NCBI GenBank assembly: GCA_026225475.1
Contig: JAMFSU010000143.1
Coordinates: forward strand, 1 to 64,000
Direction of reading: 5' to 3'
Source: Duganella sp.
Lineage (GTDB): Bacteria > Pseudomonadota > Gammaproteobacteria > Burkholderiales > Burkholderiaceae_D
Length of the DNA stretch: 64,000 bases
Made by a program: the position numbers and the translations under genes. Below, piece by piece: positions 1-7,345 of this stretch. The notes beneath the pieces are model-generated. The model was not told the DNA's origin, ran no database searches, and saw only the letters and a list, made by a program, of their open reading frames with translations. Position 1 is the first letter of the stretch. Each line of letters begins with the position of its first letter.

Positions 1-661
1 GCACGATGGTGGCACCTTCGGCAATCGCTGCCGCCAGATCGGCCGACATGCCCATGGACAGGGTGTCGCATACGATACCATCGGCAGTCAATTGTTGCGC
101 CAGCTCGCGCAGGCGTCGAAACGCTGCGCGCTGTTCCTGCTCGTCCTCGCTCGGCGCCGGAATCGCCATCAATCCGCGCAGACGCAATCCTGGCATGGCG
201 GCCACTGCACGAGCAACCAGCGGTAACTCTTCCGGGCGCAGACCGCTCTTGCTGTCTTCAGCGCTGATATTGACTTGCAGGCAGATATTCAACGGCGGCA
301 AACCGGCCGGGCGCTGCTCGGCCAGACGACGGGCGATTTTCTCACGATCGACCGAATGCACCCAGTCAAAATGTTCGGCAATCTGGCGCGTCTTGTTGCT
401 CTGGATCGGCCCGATGAAATGCCAGTGCAATTGTGCCTCGGGCGCTGCCGCTTGCACCGCGGCCATTTTGTCGAGCGCTTCCTGAACATAGTTTTCACCG
501 AACGCCGACTGGCCGGCACGCCAGGCCTGCAAGACACTGTCGGCATCAAAAAACTTCGACACCGCCAGCAATTCGACAGTCTGGGTGTTGCGCCCTGCGG
601 CGATTGCCGCAGCTTGTATGCGGGCATGTACCTCTTGCAACTGTGTAGCGATTGACGACAT
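1..661 (-). CDS. yggS: YggS/PROSC family PLP-binding protein (partial, 3' end off window)
   Basis: This gene encodes a cytosolic pyridoxal-phosphate homeostasis protein with an alanine-racemase-like TIM barrel and no known catalytic activity of its own. About 220 codons are visible from ATG at 661; the C-terminal end lies beyond the left edge. Visible family landmarks are LLAVSKF near residue 31 (the PLP lysine), FGENYVQEA, HWHFIGPIQSNK, VNISAEDSKSG, and LRGLMAIPAP followed by a GMSADL block. The gene is divergent from pilT with about 50 bp between starts, an arrangement common in beta- and gammaproteobacteria. It was found by reading the reverse strand, because the reading frame has no stop inside the window. 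The family assignment is firm. Confidence 0.93.
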   Translation of the reverse strand, partial: MSSIATQLQEVHARIQAAAIAAGRNTQTVELLAVSKFFDADSVLQAWRAGQSAFGENYVQEALDKMAAVQAAAPEAQLHWHFIGPIQSNKTRQIAEHFDWVHSVDREKIARRLAEQRPAGLPPLNICLQVNISAEDSKSGLRPEELPLVARAVAAMPGLRLRGLMAIPAPSEDEQEQRAAFRRLRELAQQLTADGIVCDTLSMGMSADLAAAIAEGATIV

Positions 662-712
662 AATCCTTGGCACCGGGGAGGGTAACGCAATAGCGAGAGC
701 TAGAGATTATAA

Positions 713-1756
713 ATGGACATTCCCGACCTGCTGGCATTTTCCGTCAAGCATCACGCCTCCGATCTGCACCTGTCGGCGGGCATGCCGCCGCTGTTGCGCA
801 TCTGTGGCGACATGCGCAAGATCAATTTACCAGCGTTAGACGCGGCAGTGCTGCACGCCATGTTGACGGCCATCATGGATGACAGTCAGGCCAGTCAGTG
901 GCGCGCGACGCTGGAATGCGATTTCAGTCTGGCCGTGCCCGGACTGGCGCGCTTTCGCGTCAATGCGTTTCATCAGGCGCGCGGACCAGCGGCGGTGCTG
1001 CGCCACATCCCTGACGACATCCCGACCCTGGAGCAACTGCAGGCACCGCCGATACTGGCCGAACTTGCCTTGCGCCGGCAAGGCCTGGTGCTGGTCACCG
1101 GCCCCACCGGCTCGGGCAAGTCGACCACGCTGGCGGCCATGGTGCAGCATATCAATCGTCAGCGCCAGGCGCATATCCTGACCATTGAAGATCCGATCGA
1201 ATTCGTGCATGTGCCAGACCAGTGTCTGATCAACCAACGTGCCATCGGCAGCCACACGCAGTCGTTTTCGGCGGCACTACGTTCGGCCTTGCGCGAAGAT
1301 CCCGATGTCATCCTGATCGGCGAATTGCGCGATCTGGATACCATACGGCTGGCGCTGACGGCAGCAGAAACCGGCCATCTGGTGCTGGCCACGCTGCATA
1401 CCGCCTCGGCCGCCAAGAGCATCGATCGCATCATCGACGCCTTCCCTGGCGATGAAAAACCCATGGTGCGCGCCATGCTGTCAGAGTCGCTCAGCGCTGT
1501 GGTGTCACAAGTGCTGCTCAAGCGTGCCAACGGCGATGGCTTGATTGCCGCCCACGACATCCTGATCGGCAATGCGGCCATCCGCAACCTGATCCGCGAG
1601 GGCAAGGTGGCGCAAATGCAGGCAATCATGCAGACCTCGGCTGCCAGCGGCATGCAGACGCTGGATCAATGTCTGACCGGCTTGCTGCGCAAACAACACA
1701 TCAACGCCGCCAGTGCACGAACAGTCGCGCACGCGCCCGAGAATTTTGCCGGATGA
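713..1756 (+). CDS. pilT: Type IV pilus retraction ATPase PilT
   Basis: This is the hexameric cytoplasmic ATPase that powers pilus retraction and twitching motility. In the 347 residues the Walker A GPTGSGKST is at 130-138, the Walker B region ILIGELRD at 200-207, and the His box HLVLATLH at 222-229. The PilT-specific AIRNLIRE motif at 289-296, needed for retraction, is intact and separates it from PilB and from many PilU proteins. The usual DPDVILVGEMRD is slightly altered (M to L). The ATG at 713 follows a purine-rich stretch. The usual partner pilU does not follow; a peroxidase gene does. A pilus chemosensory cluster lies at 31-36 kb and would be the natural regulator of this motor. Confidence 0.93.
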   Translation: MDIPDLLAFSVKHHASDLHLSAGMPPLLRICGDMRKINLPALDAAVLHAMLTAIMDDSQASQWRATLECDFSLAVPGLARFRVNAFHQARGPAAVLRHIPDDIPTLEQLQAPPILAELALRRQGLVLVTGPTGSGKSTTLAAMVQHINRQRQAHILTIEDPIEFVHVPDQCLINQRAIGSHTQSFSAALRSALREDPDVILIGELRDLDTIRLALTAAETGHLVLATLHTASAAKSIDRIIDAFPGDEKPMVRAMLSESLSAVVSQVLLKRANGDGLIAAHDILIGNAAIRNLIREGKVAQMQAIMQTSAASGMQTLDQCLTGLLRKQHINAASARTVAHAPENFAG

Positions 1757-1809
1757 ACCAGGCGCGGCATGGGCTATGATGGCGCTATTTCCCCCTTAGC
1801 GAGCCGCTC

Positions 1810-2295
1810 ATGCCGACCATCTATGACTTTCATCCTGCCCTGCCCGACCAGACCCCTGCCTCGTTGGAGCAATATCGCGGTCAGGTACTGTTGGTCGTCA
1901 ACACCGCCAGCAAATGCGGTTTCACGCCGCAATATCAGGGGCTGGAAAGCATTTACAAGCAATTCAAGGATCAGGGCGTGACCGTGCTGGGCTTTCCCTG
2001 CAATCAGTTCGGTGGGCAGGAACCCGGCTCAGCGCAGGAAATCGGTGCATTTTGCGAACGCAATTATGGCGTCAGCTTTCCGCTGTTCGCCAAGATCAAT
2101 GTCAATGGCGACCAGGCCGACCCGCTGTTTCGCTACCTCAAGACAGCCGCACCGGGCCTGCTCGGCAGCAAATCGATCAAATGGAATTTCACCAAGTTCT
2201 TGATCCGCAAGGACGGCAGCGTCTACAAACGCTACGCGCCCGCCACCAAGCCGCAAGACCTGCTGGCCGACATCCAGAAGTTGTTGGCCGAGTAA
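1810..2295 (+). CDS. Glutathione peroxidase family thiol peroxidase
   Basis: This 161-residue thioredoxin-fold peroxidase reduces hydrogen or organic peroxides. The catalytic residues are visible: Cys36 in NTASKCGFT, Gln70 in NQFGGQEPG, and Trp125-Asn126 in KWNFTKF. Cys82 in AFCERNYG stands where the resolving cysteine of thioredoxin-dependent, non-seleno Gpx proteins sits. From family knowledge, the physiological reductant is therefore more likely thioredoxin than glutathione. There is no signal peptide, so it is cytosolic. The gene stands alone after pilT and converges on a GST gene, with a GC-rich hairpin between them. The ribosome binding site before ATG 1810 is weak. Confidence 0.93.
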   Translation: MPTIYDFHPALPDQTPASLEQYRGQVLLVVNTASKCGFTPQYQGLESIYKQFKDQGVTVLGFPCNQFGGQEPGSAQEIGAFCERNYGVSFPLFAKINVNGDQADPLFRYLKTAAPGLLGSKSIKWNFTKFLIRKDGSVYKRYAPATKPQDLLADIQKLLAE

Positions 2296-2299
2296 GCCT

Positions 2300-2320
2300 A
2301 GCCGGCCACCCAGGCCGGCT
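2300..2320. terminator. GC-rich hairpin between convergent genes
   Basis: AGCCGGCC at 2300-2307 pairs with GGCCGGCT at 2313-2320 around a 5-nt loop. It lies just after the peroxidase stop and before the GST stop. The T tract is poor on both strands (GCTTGTTT on plus), so this is a candidate bidirectional terminator of modest strength. Confidence 0.55.
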
Positions 2321-2327
2321 GCTTGTT

Positions 2328-2963
2328 TCAAGCCGCGCGATAGGTGCCGGCACCGTAAGGTGCCGCAGCAAATTCCGGCAATTTCTCCGCCTGCAACGAC
2401 AACGCCTCCAGATGCGGATAAGCATCTGCGGTAATCACATCAGCAATGATACGGCGGCTGAAATGCCAGGCCACCGCCGTGCTCAGCGTGGCCTGATCGA
2501 TGCTGTCGCTGGCCAGTGCCGGTGCTGACTGGGCAAACTCGCGTTCCAATGCCGCATACGCGTCATGCAGTTGTCCGGTGATGCGTTCCAGCCAGGGCTG
2601 ATGCAGTTTTTCGGCTGGCCGCTGATGATGTTCGTAGACGATTTGCACGCTCTTTTCATTGGCCGCCATGGCCAGGCCGATGATGCGCAAGGAGCGCTGC
2701 AATCCGGGCAAGTCGCGCGGCACCAATGCACGTTGTTTGTTGGGATGCGCTTCAGCGTATTCGAGAATCAGATTCGAATCCATCAACAGGCTGCCATCGT
2801 CACAAATCAAGGTCGGTGCTTTGACCACCGGGTTGATTGTCCGGAAACGCTCAAAGGTACTGAACACCGATACCGACTGATGTTCGAATGGCAAACCCAG
2901 CAATTGCAGGGAAATGGCGACACGACGCACATAAGGTGAATCCAGCATGCCGATCAGTTGCAC
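2328..2963 (-). CDS. Glutathione S-transferase family protein
   Basis: The 211-residue protein has an N-terminal thioredoxin-like GST domain and an all-alpha C-terminal domain. The glutathione-site signature begins SPYVRRV at residue 9, so Ser9 is the likely activating residue. NPVVKAPTL carries the cis-proline region and DSNLILEYAE the glutamyl-binding loop. The start is GTG at 2963, chosen because AAGGAGC lies 6 nt upstream and the protein begins exactly at the first beta strand. The substrate cannot be read from the sequence; bacterial GSTs of this type act in detoxification or stress. It is transcribed toward the peroxidase gene. Confidence 0.88.
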   Translation of the reverse strand: MQLIGMLDSPYVRRVAISLQLLGLPFEHQSVSVFSTFERFRTINPVVKAPTLICDDGSLLMDSNLILEYAEAHPNKQRALVPRDLPGLQRSLRIIGLAMAANEKSVQIVYEHHQRPAEKLHQPWLERITGQLHDAYAALEREFAQSAPALASDSIDQATLSTAVAWHFSRRIIADVITADAYPHLEALSLQAEKLPEFAAAPYGAGTYRAA

Positions 2964-3122
2964 GAAAAGCTCCTTGGTAACAATGATGAATGGGGTGCTA
3001 ACGATACCATTGGAACCAAGGTAAATGCAGGCACTGGCAGATAAGCATGTGAATCTGGTGAGGCGTCAACCTCGCCTGACGTCGCCGGGCAGTTTTAATG
3101 TTTCAAACTACCCAAAAAAAAT

Positions 3123-4217
3123 TCAGGCCGCATAGGCGGGCATGGTCTGATCGCGCACATGTGGTATCTGCAATTGTCGCAATTTGCGATACAGGGACGC
3201 CCGGCACATACCCAGTTGTCGCGCCGCCGCCGAGATGTTCCAGCGACTGCCAAGCAATGCATCGATCACACGCGAGCGTTCATCGGCAACAGTGTCGCCT
3301 GCCGCAATATTGGCGGCGACGGCCTGTGGCATGACACAGCTCACGCTGGCCAGCGGCAATGGCGTCTGCGTGAGCATCAACTCTTCCGGCAGGTCGTCGA
3401 CTTCAATACGACTGCCATTCATCACTGCACAGCAATAGCGGATGACAGCATGCAACTGGCGCAAATTTCCAGGCCATGAATAGGCCAGCATGCGTTGCAA
3501 GGCCAGCGGCGCAAGGTGGCTGTCGTCAGCCGCAGGCAAGTCCAGTTCATCGGCAATCATTTGCAGAATCAGTTGCCGGCAATCGCTGCGTGAACGCAAA
3601 GACGGCAGCCGCAACACGCCGCCGGCAATGCGGTAATACAAGTCTTCGCGAAACCGGCCCTGTGCCACCAGGGTCTGTAAATCCTGATGCGTGGCGCAGA
3701 TCAACTGCACATCGACGCGCACCGGATGGGCCGCGCCGAGCGGCATCACTTCGCGCTCCGACAGCACGCGCAATAATCTGGTTTGCAAGGCAAACGGCAT
3801 GTCGCCAATTTCGTCGAGGAATAGCGTACCGCCATCGGCCTGCTGCACCTTGCCTTTCATGCCACCCGGCAGCGCCCCTGAAAACGCCCCCTTGCAATAG
3901 CCGAACAATTCACTCTCTGCCAGGCTTTCCGGAATCGAGGCGCAATTGACGGCGACCCAATTGCCATTGCGCCGCGCGCTATAGGCATGCAAGGCGCGCG
4001 ACAGGTATTCCTTGCCGGTACCGGTTTCACCGAGGATCAACACAGGAATGCCTTTGTCGATCAAGCGCTTGCCGCGCGCGACCAGCGCTTGCAGGTCGGC
4101 ATCGCCGCCGCACAAGGCATCCAGCGAGCGCGTTGATTTGGCCGAAACGGGGTTGCTGCAAAGGACAGGGAAAGGACTGACGGACGCCATCGGAATGGCA
4201 ATGCGCGTATTGGACAT
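3123..4217 (-). CDS. Sigma-54 enhancer-binding protein with no sensory domain (AAA+ and Fis HTH)
   Basis: This 364-residue activator remodels sigma-54 RNA polymerase. The AAA+ domain spans about 35-275: Walker A GETGTGKE at 63-70, sigma-54 contact loop GAFSGA at 110-115 (Ser where GAFTGA is usual), Walker B TLFLDEIGD at 131-139, and RFREDLYYRI at 188-197. A Fis-type helix-turn-helix is at about 320-355 (NISAAARQLGMCRASLYRKL). The N-terminus has only about 35 residues before the AAA+ domain, with no receiver, GAF, PAS or V4R domain, so activity is probably set by expression level or a partner protein. The sequence resembles the AcoR branch. A GGAG lies 8 nt before ATG 4217. Sigma-54 promoters with an enhancer-like cluster lie at 11.2-11.55 kb and are the natural target, by inference. 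Confidence 0.88.
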   Translation of the reverse strand: MSNTRIAIPMASVSPFPVLCSNPVSAKSTRSLDALCGGDADLQALVARGKRLIDKGIPVLILGETGTGKEYLSRALHAYSARRNGNWVAVNCASIPESLAESELFGYCKGAFSGALPGGMKGKVQQADGGTLFLDEIGDMPFALQTRLLRVLSEREVMPLGAAHPVRVDVQLICATHQDLQTLVAQGRFREDLYYRIAGGVLRLPSLRSRSDCRQLILQMIADELDLPAADDSHLAPLALQRMLAYSWPGNLRQLHAVIRYCCAVMNGSRIEVDDLPEELMLTQTPLPLASVSCVMPQAVAANIAAGDTVADERSRVIDALLGSRWNISAAARQLGMCRASLYRKLRQLQIPHVRDQTMPAYAA

Positions 4218-4234
4218 GCGGGTCTCCTGATCTA

Positions 4235-4255
4235 CATAAGCTGCTTTTTCTTATG
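4235..4255. promoter_or_regulatory. Inverted repeat upstream of the EBP gene
   Basis: CATAAG at 4235-4240 and CTTATG at 4250-4255 form a perfect 6-bp inverted repeat with a 9-bp spacer. It ends 18 bp before the EBP start codon. It could be an operator controlling the EBP gene or a small leader hairpin; nothing identifies the binder. Confidence 0.35.
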
Positions 4256-4359
4256 ATCGGTGCGTCCTTGTTGGAAACGGCTGATGGCCGCCTGCACCGG
4301 TGAAATTCTGTGCGCCCCAGTCTCGCCATGGCGAACAATTTCGATGAGCCAGTCGCAAG

Positions 4360-4393
4360 TAAGCTGACTCTGCGGCAAAGAATAGTCAGCTTA
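4360..4393. promoter_or_regulatory. Long inverted repeat in the EBP-LysR intergenic region
   Basis: TAAGCTGACT at 4360-4369 is exactly complementary to AGTCAGCTTA at 4384-4393, giving 10-bp arms and a 14-bp spacer. It lies between the divergent EBP and LysR genes, about 55 bp upstream of the LysR start. Arms of this length are unlikely by chance in 230 bp. It could be a paired operator or, if transcribed, a stem-loop. Confidence 0.5.
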
Positions 4394-4429
4394 TCCGATA
4401 ACTTCCAATACAATATACAGACACAATTA

Positions 4430-4444
4430 ATACCTTAAAGGTAT
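4430..4444 (+). promoter_or_regulatory. LysR-type box ATAC-N7-GTAT overlapping the lysR leader
   Basis: ATACCTTAAAGGTAT has 7-bp perfect arms around a single central base. It fits both the generic LTTR T-N11-A motif and the BenM/CatM consensus ATAC-N7-GTAT. It ends 3 bp before the ATG of the LysR gene at 4448 and covers its ribosome binding site. Bound here, the regulator would block its own transcription or translation. The match to the BenM/CatM motif agrees with the family of the adjacent protein. Confidence 0.65.
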
Positions 4445-4447
4445 GAA

Positions 4448-5368
4448 ATGATCGAGTTGCGCCATCTTCACTATTTCCGCACCGTAGCAGAAACACTGCA
4501 TTTCGGCCGTGCTGCGAACTTGTTGCATATCTCGCAACCACCGCTGACACGGCAGATTGCGGCGCTTGAGAAAGACCTCGGCGTGCAATTGTTCGACCGC
4601 AGCAAACGCAGTGTGCAATTGACCGAAGCGGGCAAACATTTCTATCGCGATACAGCCGAAATTTTTCATGCACTGGAGCGCGCCAAACGCAATGCGGTCA
4701 GCACCGACGCTGGCCATAGCGGGTCTTTGCTGGTGGGATTCATGATGTCATCGGCGTACAACATCCTGCCATCGGTGACGCGCCATTATTCGGCCGCCTA
4801 TCCCGAGGTCGACATGCGTCTGACCGAGCATGTGCCGAATCTGCTGGCGGTGGACATCAAGGAAGGCAAGCGCGACGTCGGCATCATGTACCGACCTGAG
4901 GATTGCAGCGGACTCGATAGCCGGATCATTTTTTCGGAGCCGCTGGTGGCGGTGTTGCCGCGCACCCATGTACTGGCGTCACGTGAAAAAATTTCAGCCA
5001 GCGATCTGGCCGGCGATCCGTTTGTCAGCATCCCGCGCGCGATTGCGCCGCCGGTCTACGACCTTATCGTCGATTACTGCCGCAGTGGCGGCTTCCGCCC
5101 CCAGATCAAACTAGAAGCCAATCTACAGCAAACCATCGTCAATCTGGTTGGTGAGGGTCTGGGTGTGGCCATGGTGCCCAATTCGATGCAGGCCATGCAT
5201 CTGGACACCACGGTGTTCATTCCACTGGTACAAGCGCCGGTAGTGGACGTGGCTGTGATCTGGAACAAGGACAATCGCAATCCTTGCATCCAGACTTTTG
5301 TGCAGACTGCCGAGGAAGTGTGGGCGAATTTACGACAGGCTCAGCCAGCCCCACTCAAGCGCCCTTGA
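4448..5368 (+). CDS. LysR family regulator, BenM/CatM-like
   Basis: This 306-residue LysR protein has a winged HTH at 1-60 (ELRHLHYFRTVAETLHFGRAA, then SQPPLTRQI) and a periplasmic-binding-like effector domain from about 90. The N-terminus and the GVQLFDRSKRSVQLTEAG segment resemble the CatR/BenM/CatM/TfdR branch, which senses aromatic-pathway intermediates such as muconates. This reading is from recall of the family, not a search. The box at 4430-4444 matches the BenM/CatM consensus, suggesting autoregulation. The gene is divergent from the EBP gene by 230 bp, and its 3' end overlaps the convergent lyase gene by 14 bp. The effector is unknown. Confidence 0.88.
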   Translation: MIELRHLHYFRTVAETLHFGRAANLLHISQPPLTRQIAALEKDLGVQLFDRSKRSVQLTEAGKHFYRDTAEIFHALERAKRNAVSTDAGHSGSLLVGFMMSSAYNILPSVTRHYSAAYPEVDMRLTEHVPNLLAVDIKEGKRDVGIMYRPEDCSGLDSRIIFSEPLVAVLPRTHVLASREKISASDLAGDPFVSIPRAIAPPVYDLIVDYCRSGGFRPQIKLEANLQQTIVNLVGEGLGVAMVPNSMQAMHLDTTVFIPLVQAPVVDVAVIWNKDNRNPCIQTFVQTAEEVWANLRQAQPAPLKRP

Positions 5369-6443
5369 GCGTACTGAGCAGCAGCCGAAGGTGCGGCGTG
5401 CTGCCCAGCTGTCGCGCCAGTGCCGCACAGGCCGGATCGTAGGCGGCTGCCAGCTCCAGCAAGGGCAGCGCGTTTTGCGGATCATAGGCGGCGCCGATTT
5501 CATGGCCTTTTTCGTGGTTGTCGGAGCGCGCCTTGTCGAACGGCACGCGGCTGCCGGCAAATTCGGCATGACTCTTTTCTCCGCGTACATACGGCAACAG
5601 CCAGCTCACGCTGTTGGCCAACGAGGCCCCATTCGGCGCTTGCCAGTGATAGTCGTCATCACCATCTTCCGCAAACGCCAGCGCCAACGTCACCAATGGC
5701 CGTAAATCATAGACGTGATACGACAGGGCATCGCGTTCAATGAAATCGATACTGCTGCCATCGGGCCGCAGGTTGTCGATGATCTGCGTGTGAAAACCTT
5801 GCTTGGCTTCATCGATGAGCCTGGTATCGGCTAGTGCATAGCCGATCAATCCAACCAGTTTCAGTCGATGGCTGTGCCAGTTGTTGGTGGCAGTGGGCCG
5901 CTTGAGCACCCGCGAGTTGATCTCGGCGCGGGCAATATTGTGCATCCATAGATCGATGCGGGTACGCGTCGGCGCTGGCAAGTCGGCCCGAATCAGGCGA
6001 TAGCCAAAGATGGCTGGTTCCAGACCGGTTTCATCGATAGGTTGGCCACTGGGTTCATTGATGCCGGCCCAGGCATCCAGGAACTCCCCTGCACGCGCCG
6101 CATAGCGCGCGTCGTCAGTTAGTTTGTAGAGCACCGCCAGCGCCTGGATTTTGTCCATATCCTTGATGCTCGTCGCCGTTTTCTGCTTGCGCGCATCGCC
6201 TTGCAACAGGCCGCCAGTCGACAGCGTGACAATCGGTTGCGGCGCTGCCTGCATGGCTTGGTCGGCTATCCGACGCTGCGCCGCCACGACTTGCCGCACT
6301 TGCGCATCGCTGGCCATGGCAGTACGCAACTGCTGCCATTGCGCCGTGGTAGGCCACAAGGTTTGTGCGCCAACAGAACCGCACAGCACGGCCAGTAGCA
6401 GCGCCACGGAGATAGACAAGCGAGGGGAGTAAAGACCCAGCAT
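5355..6443 (-). CDS. Exported alginate-lyase-like polysaccharide lyase (PL5-type fold)
   Basis: The 362-residue protein has a signal peptide ending near GSVGAQ (about residue 27), so it should be periplasmic or secreted. The mature part is an alpha/alpha-toroid of the alginate lyase superfamily. NNWHSHR at 187-193 and SYHVYDLRPLV from 241 correspond to the regions that hold the catalytic Asn/His and Tyr in A1-III lyases; Tyr242 is the likely acid/base. Canonical PL5 enzymes have NNHSYW, so substrate preference may differ. Repeated LDAWAGINEPSG and SHAEF blocks also match the family. The gene stands between LysR and the SDR genes; no alginate biosynthesis genes are visible, which points to polymer use or cell-wall trimming rather than synthesis. 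Confidence 0.75.
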   Translation of the reverse strand: MLGLYSPRLSISVALLLAVLCGSVGAQTLWPTTAQWQQLRTAMASDAQVRQVVAAQRRIADQAMQAAPQPIVTLSTGGLLQGDARKQKTATSIKDMDKIQALAVLYKLTDDARYAARAGEFLDAWAGINEPSGQPIDETGLEPAIFGYRLIRADLPAPTRTRIDLWMHNIARAEINSRVLKRPTATNNWHSHRLKLVGLIGYALADTRLIDEAKQGFHTQIIDNLRPDGSSIDFIERDALSYHVYDLRPLVTLALAFAEDGDDDYHWQAPNGASLANSVSWLLPYVRGEKSHAEFAGSRVPFDKARSDNHEKGHEIGAAYDPQNALPLLELAAAYDPACAALARQLGSTPHLRLLLSTLKGA

Positions 6444-6534
6444 GTGAATGACCTGAGAGAGAACGAGGGGGCGTCGATTACACCTCGTTCTGGTTGCCGC
6501 AGCACGACAAGTTACCTTTGCTCACACCTGCCTG

Positions 6535-7332
6535 TCATACGCACTTGAGGCTCAAGCCGCCATCGACGATGAGATCGACGCCGGTCACATAACGCGCTGC
6601 ATCCGAGGCCAGAAACAAGGCGGCATGCGCCACATCCCAGGCATCACCCATATGCCCCATGGGACACTGGGCATCGCGTTGGCGGCGCATATCGTCGACA
6701 TTGCCGCCATACGCGGCCTTGAGCGGCTCGCGGATCATCGGCGTGTCCATCAGGCCGGGCAAGACGCAATTGGCGCGAATGCCAAGTGGCGCATATTGCA
6801 TGGCGATATTCTTGGTCAGCGCCAGTATTGCCGCCTTGGATGCCGTATAGGCGGCATAGGGAAAGCCTACCCAGCGCAGGGCGGCCAGCGAGGAGATGTT
6901 CACAATGGCCCCCTTCCGCTGTTTTTCCATCACCGGCAGGACGTATTTGCAGGTCAGGAAGATGCTGGTTTGATTGACCGCAATGACACGATGCCAACTT
7001 TCTTCATCGGCTTCGACCGGTCCACCGACTTCAGCGATACCGACATTGTTGTGCAAGACATCGATGCGGCCGAAATGGTCGAGTGCGGCAGCAACCATGG
7101 CCTGGATGTCGACTTTGTTGACCACATCGGCGGCCAGTACCTGGCACTGTCCGCCCTCACTGAGGATCACGTCCCTGGTCGCTTGCGCGGCTTGCAGATT
7201 GCGATCGACCGCCAGCACCCGCGCACCTTCACGGGCATACAACACCGCTGCCGCCTTGCCATTGCCCCAGCCCTCGCCGACCGATCCGGCACCGCTGACG
7301 ATGACTACCTTGTCTTCCATTGCTCGTGCCAT
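6535..7332 (-). CDS. Short-chain dehydrogenase/reductase (SDR family)
   Basis: This cytosolic NAD(P)-dependent oxidoreductase has 265 residues from ATG 7332, chosen because ACGGAG lies 7 nt upstream and translation then begins just after the stop of the upstream SDR (13-bp gap). An alternative ATG is at 7320. The Rossmann glycine motif GAGSVGEGWGNGKA is near residue 12 and carries extra glycines, a pattern seen in some glucose/sorbitol-type SDRs. NNVG, Ser of ISSLAAL, and YTASK give the catalytic Asn-Ser-Tyr-Lys set. The protein ends with the VDGGLSLKCV tail. It is the last gene of the TRAP-SDR operon and probably oxidises a hydroxyl group of the imported substrate. Confidence 0.9.
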   Translation of the reverse strand: MARAMEDKVVIVSGAGSVGEGWGNGKAAAVLYAREGARVLAVDRNLQAAQATRDVILSEGGQCQVLAADVVNKVDIQAMVAAALDHFGRIDVLHNNVGIAEVGGPVEADEESWHRVIAVNQTSIFLTCKYVLPVMEKQRKGAIVNISSLAALRWVGFPYAAYTASKAAILALTKNIAMQYAPLGIRANCVLPGLMDTPMIREPLKAAYGGNVDDMRRQRDAQCPMGHMGDAWDVAHAALFLASDAARYVTGVDLIVDGGLSLKCV

Positions 7333-7345
7333 GCGCTCGCTCCGT

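Noticed and set aside
60-75. TGTCGCA half-site near the left edge
   Set aside because: It lies inside the yggS coding sequence, is single, and has no promoter context; chance occurrence of the 7-mer.
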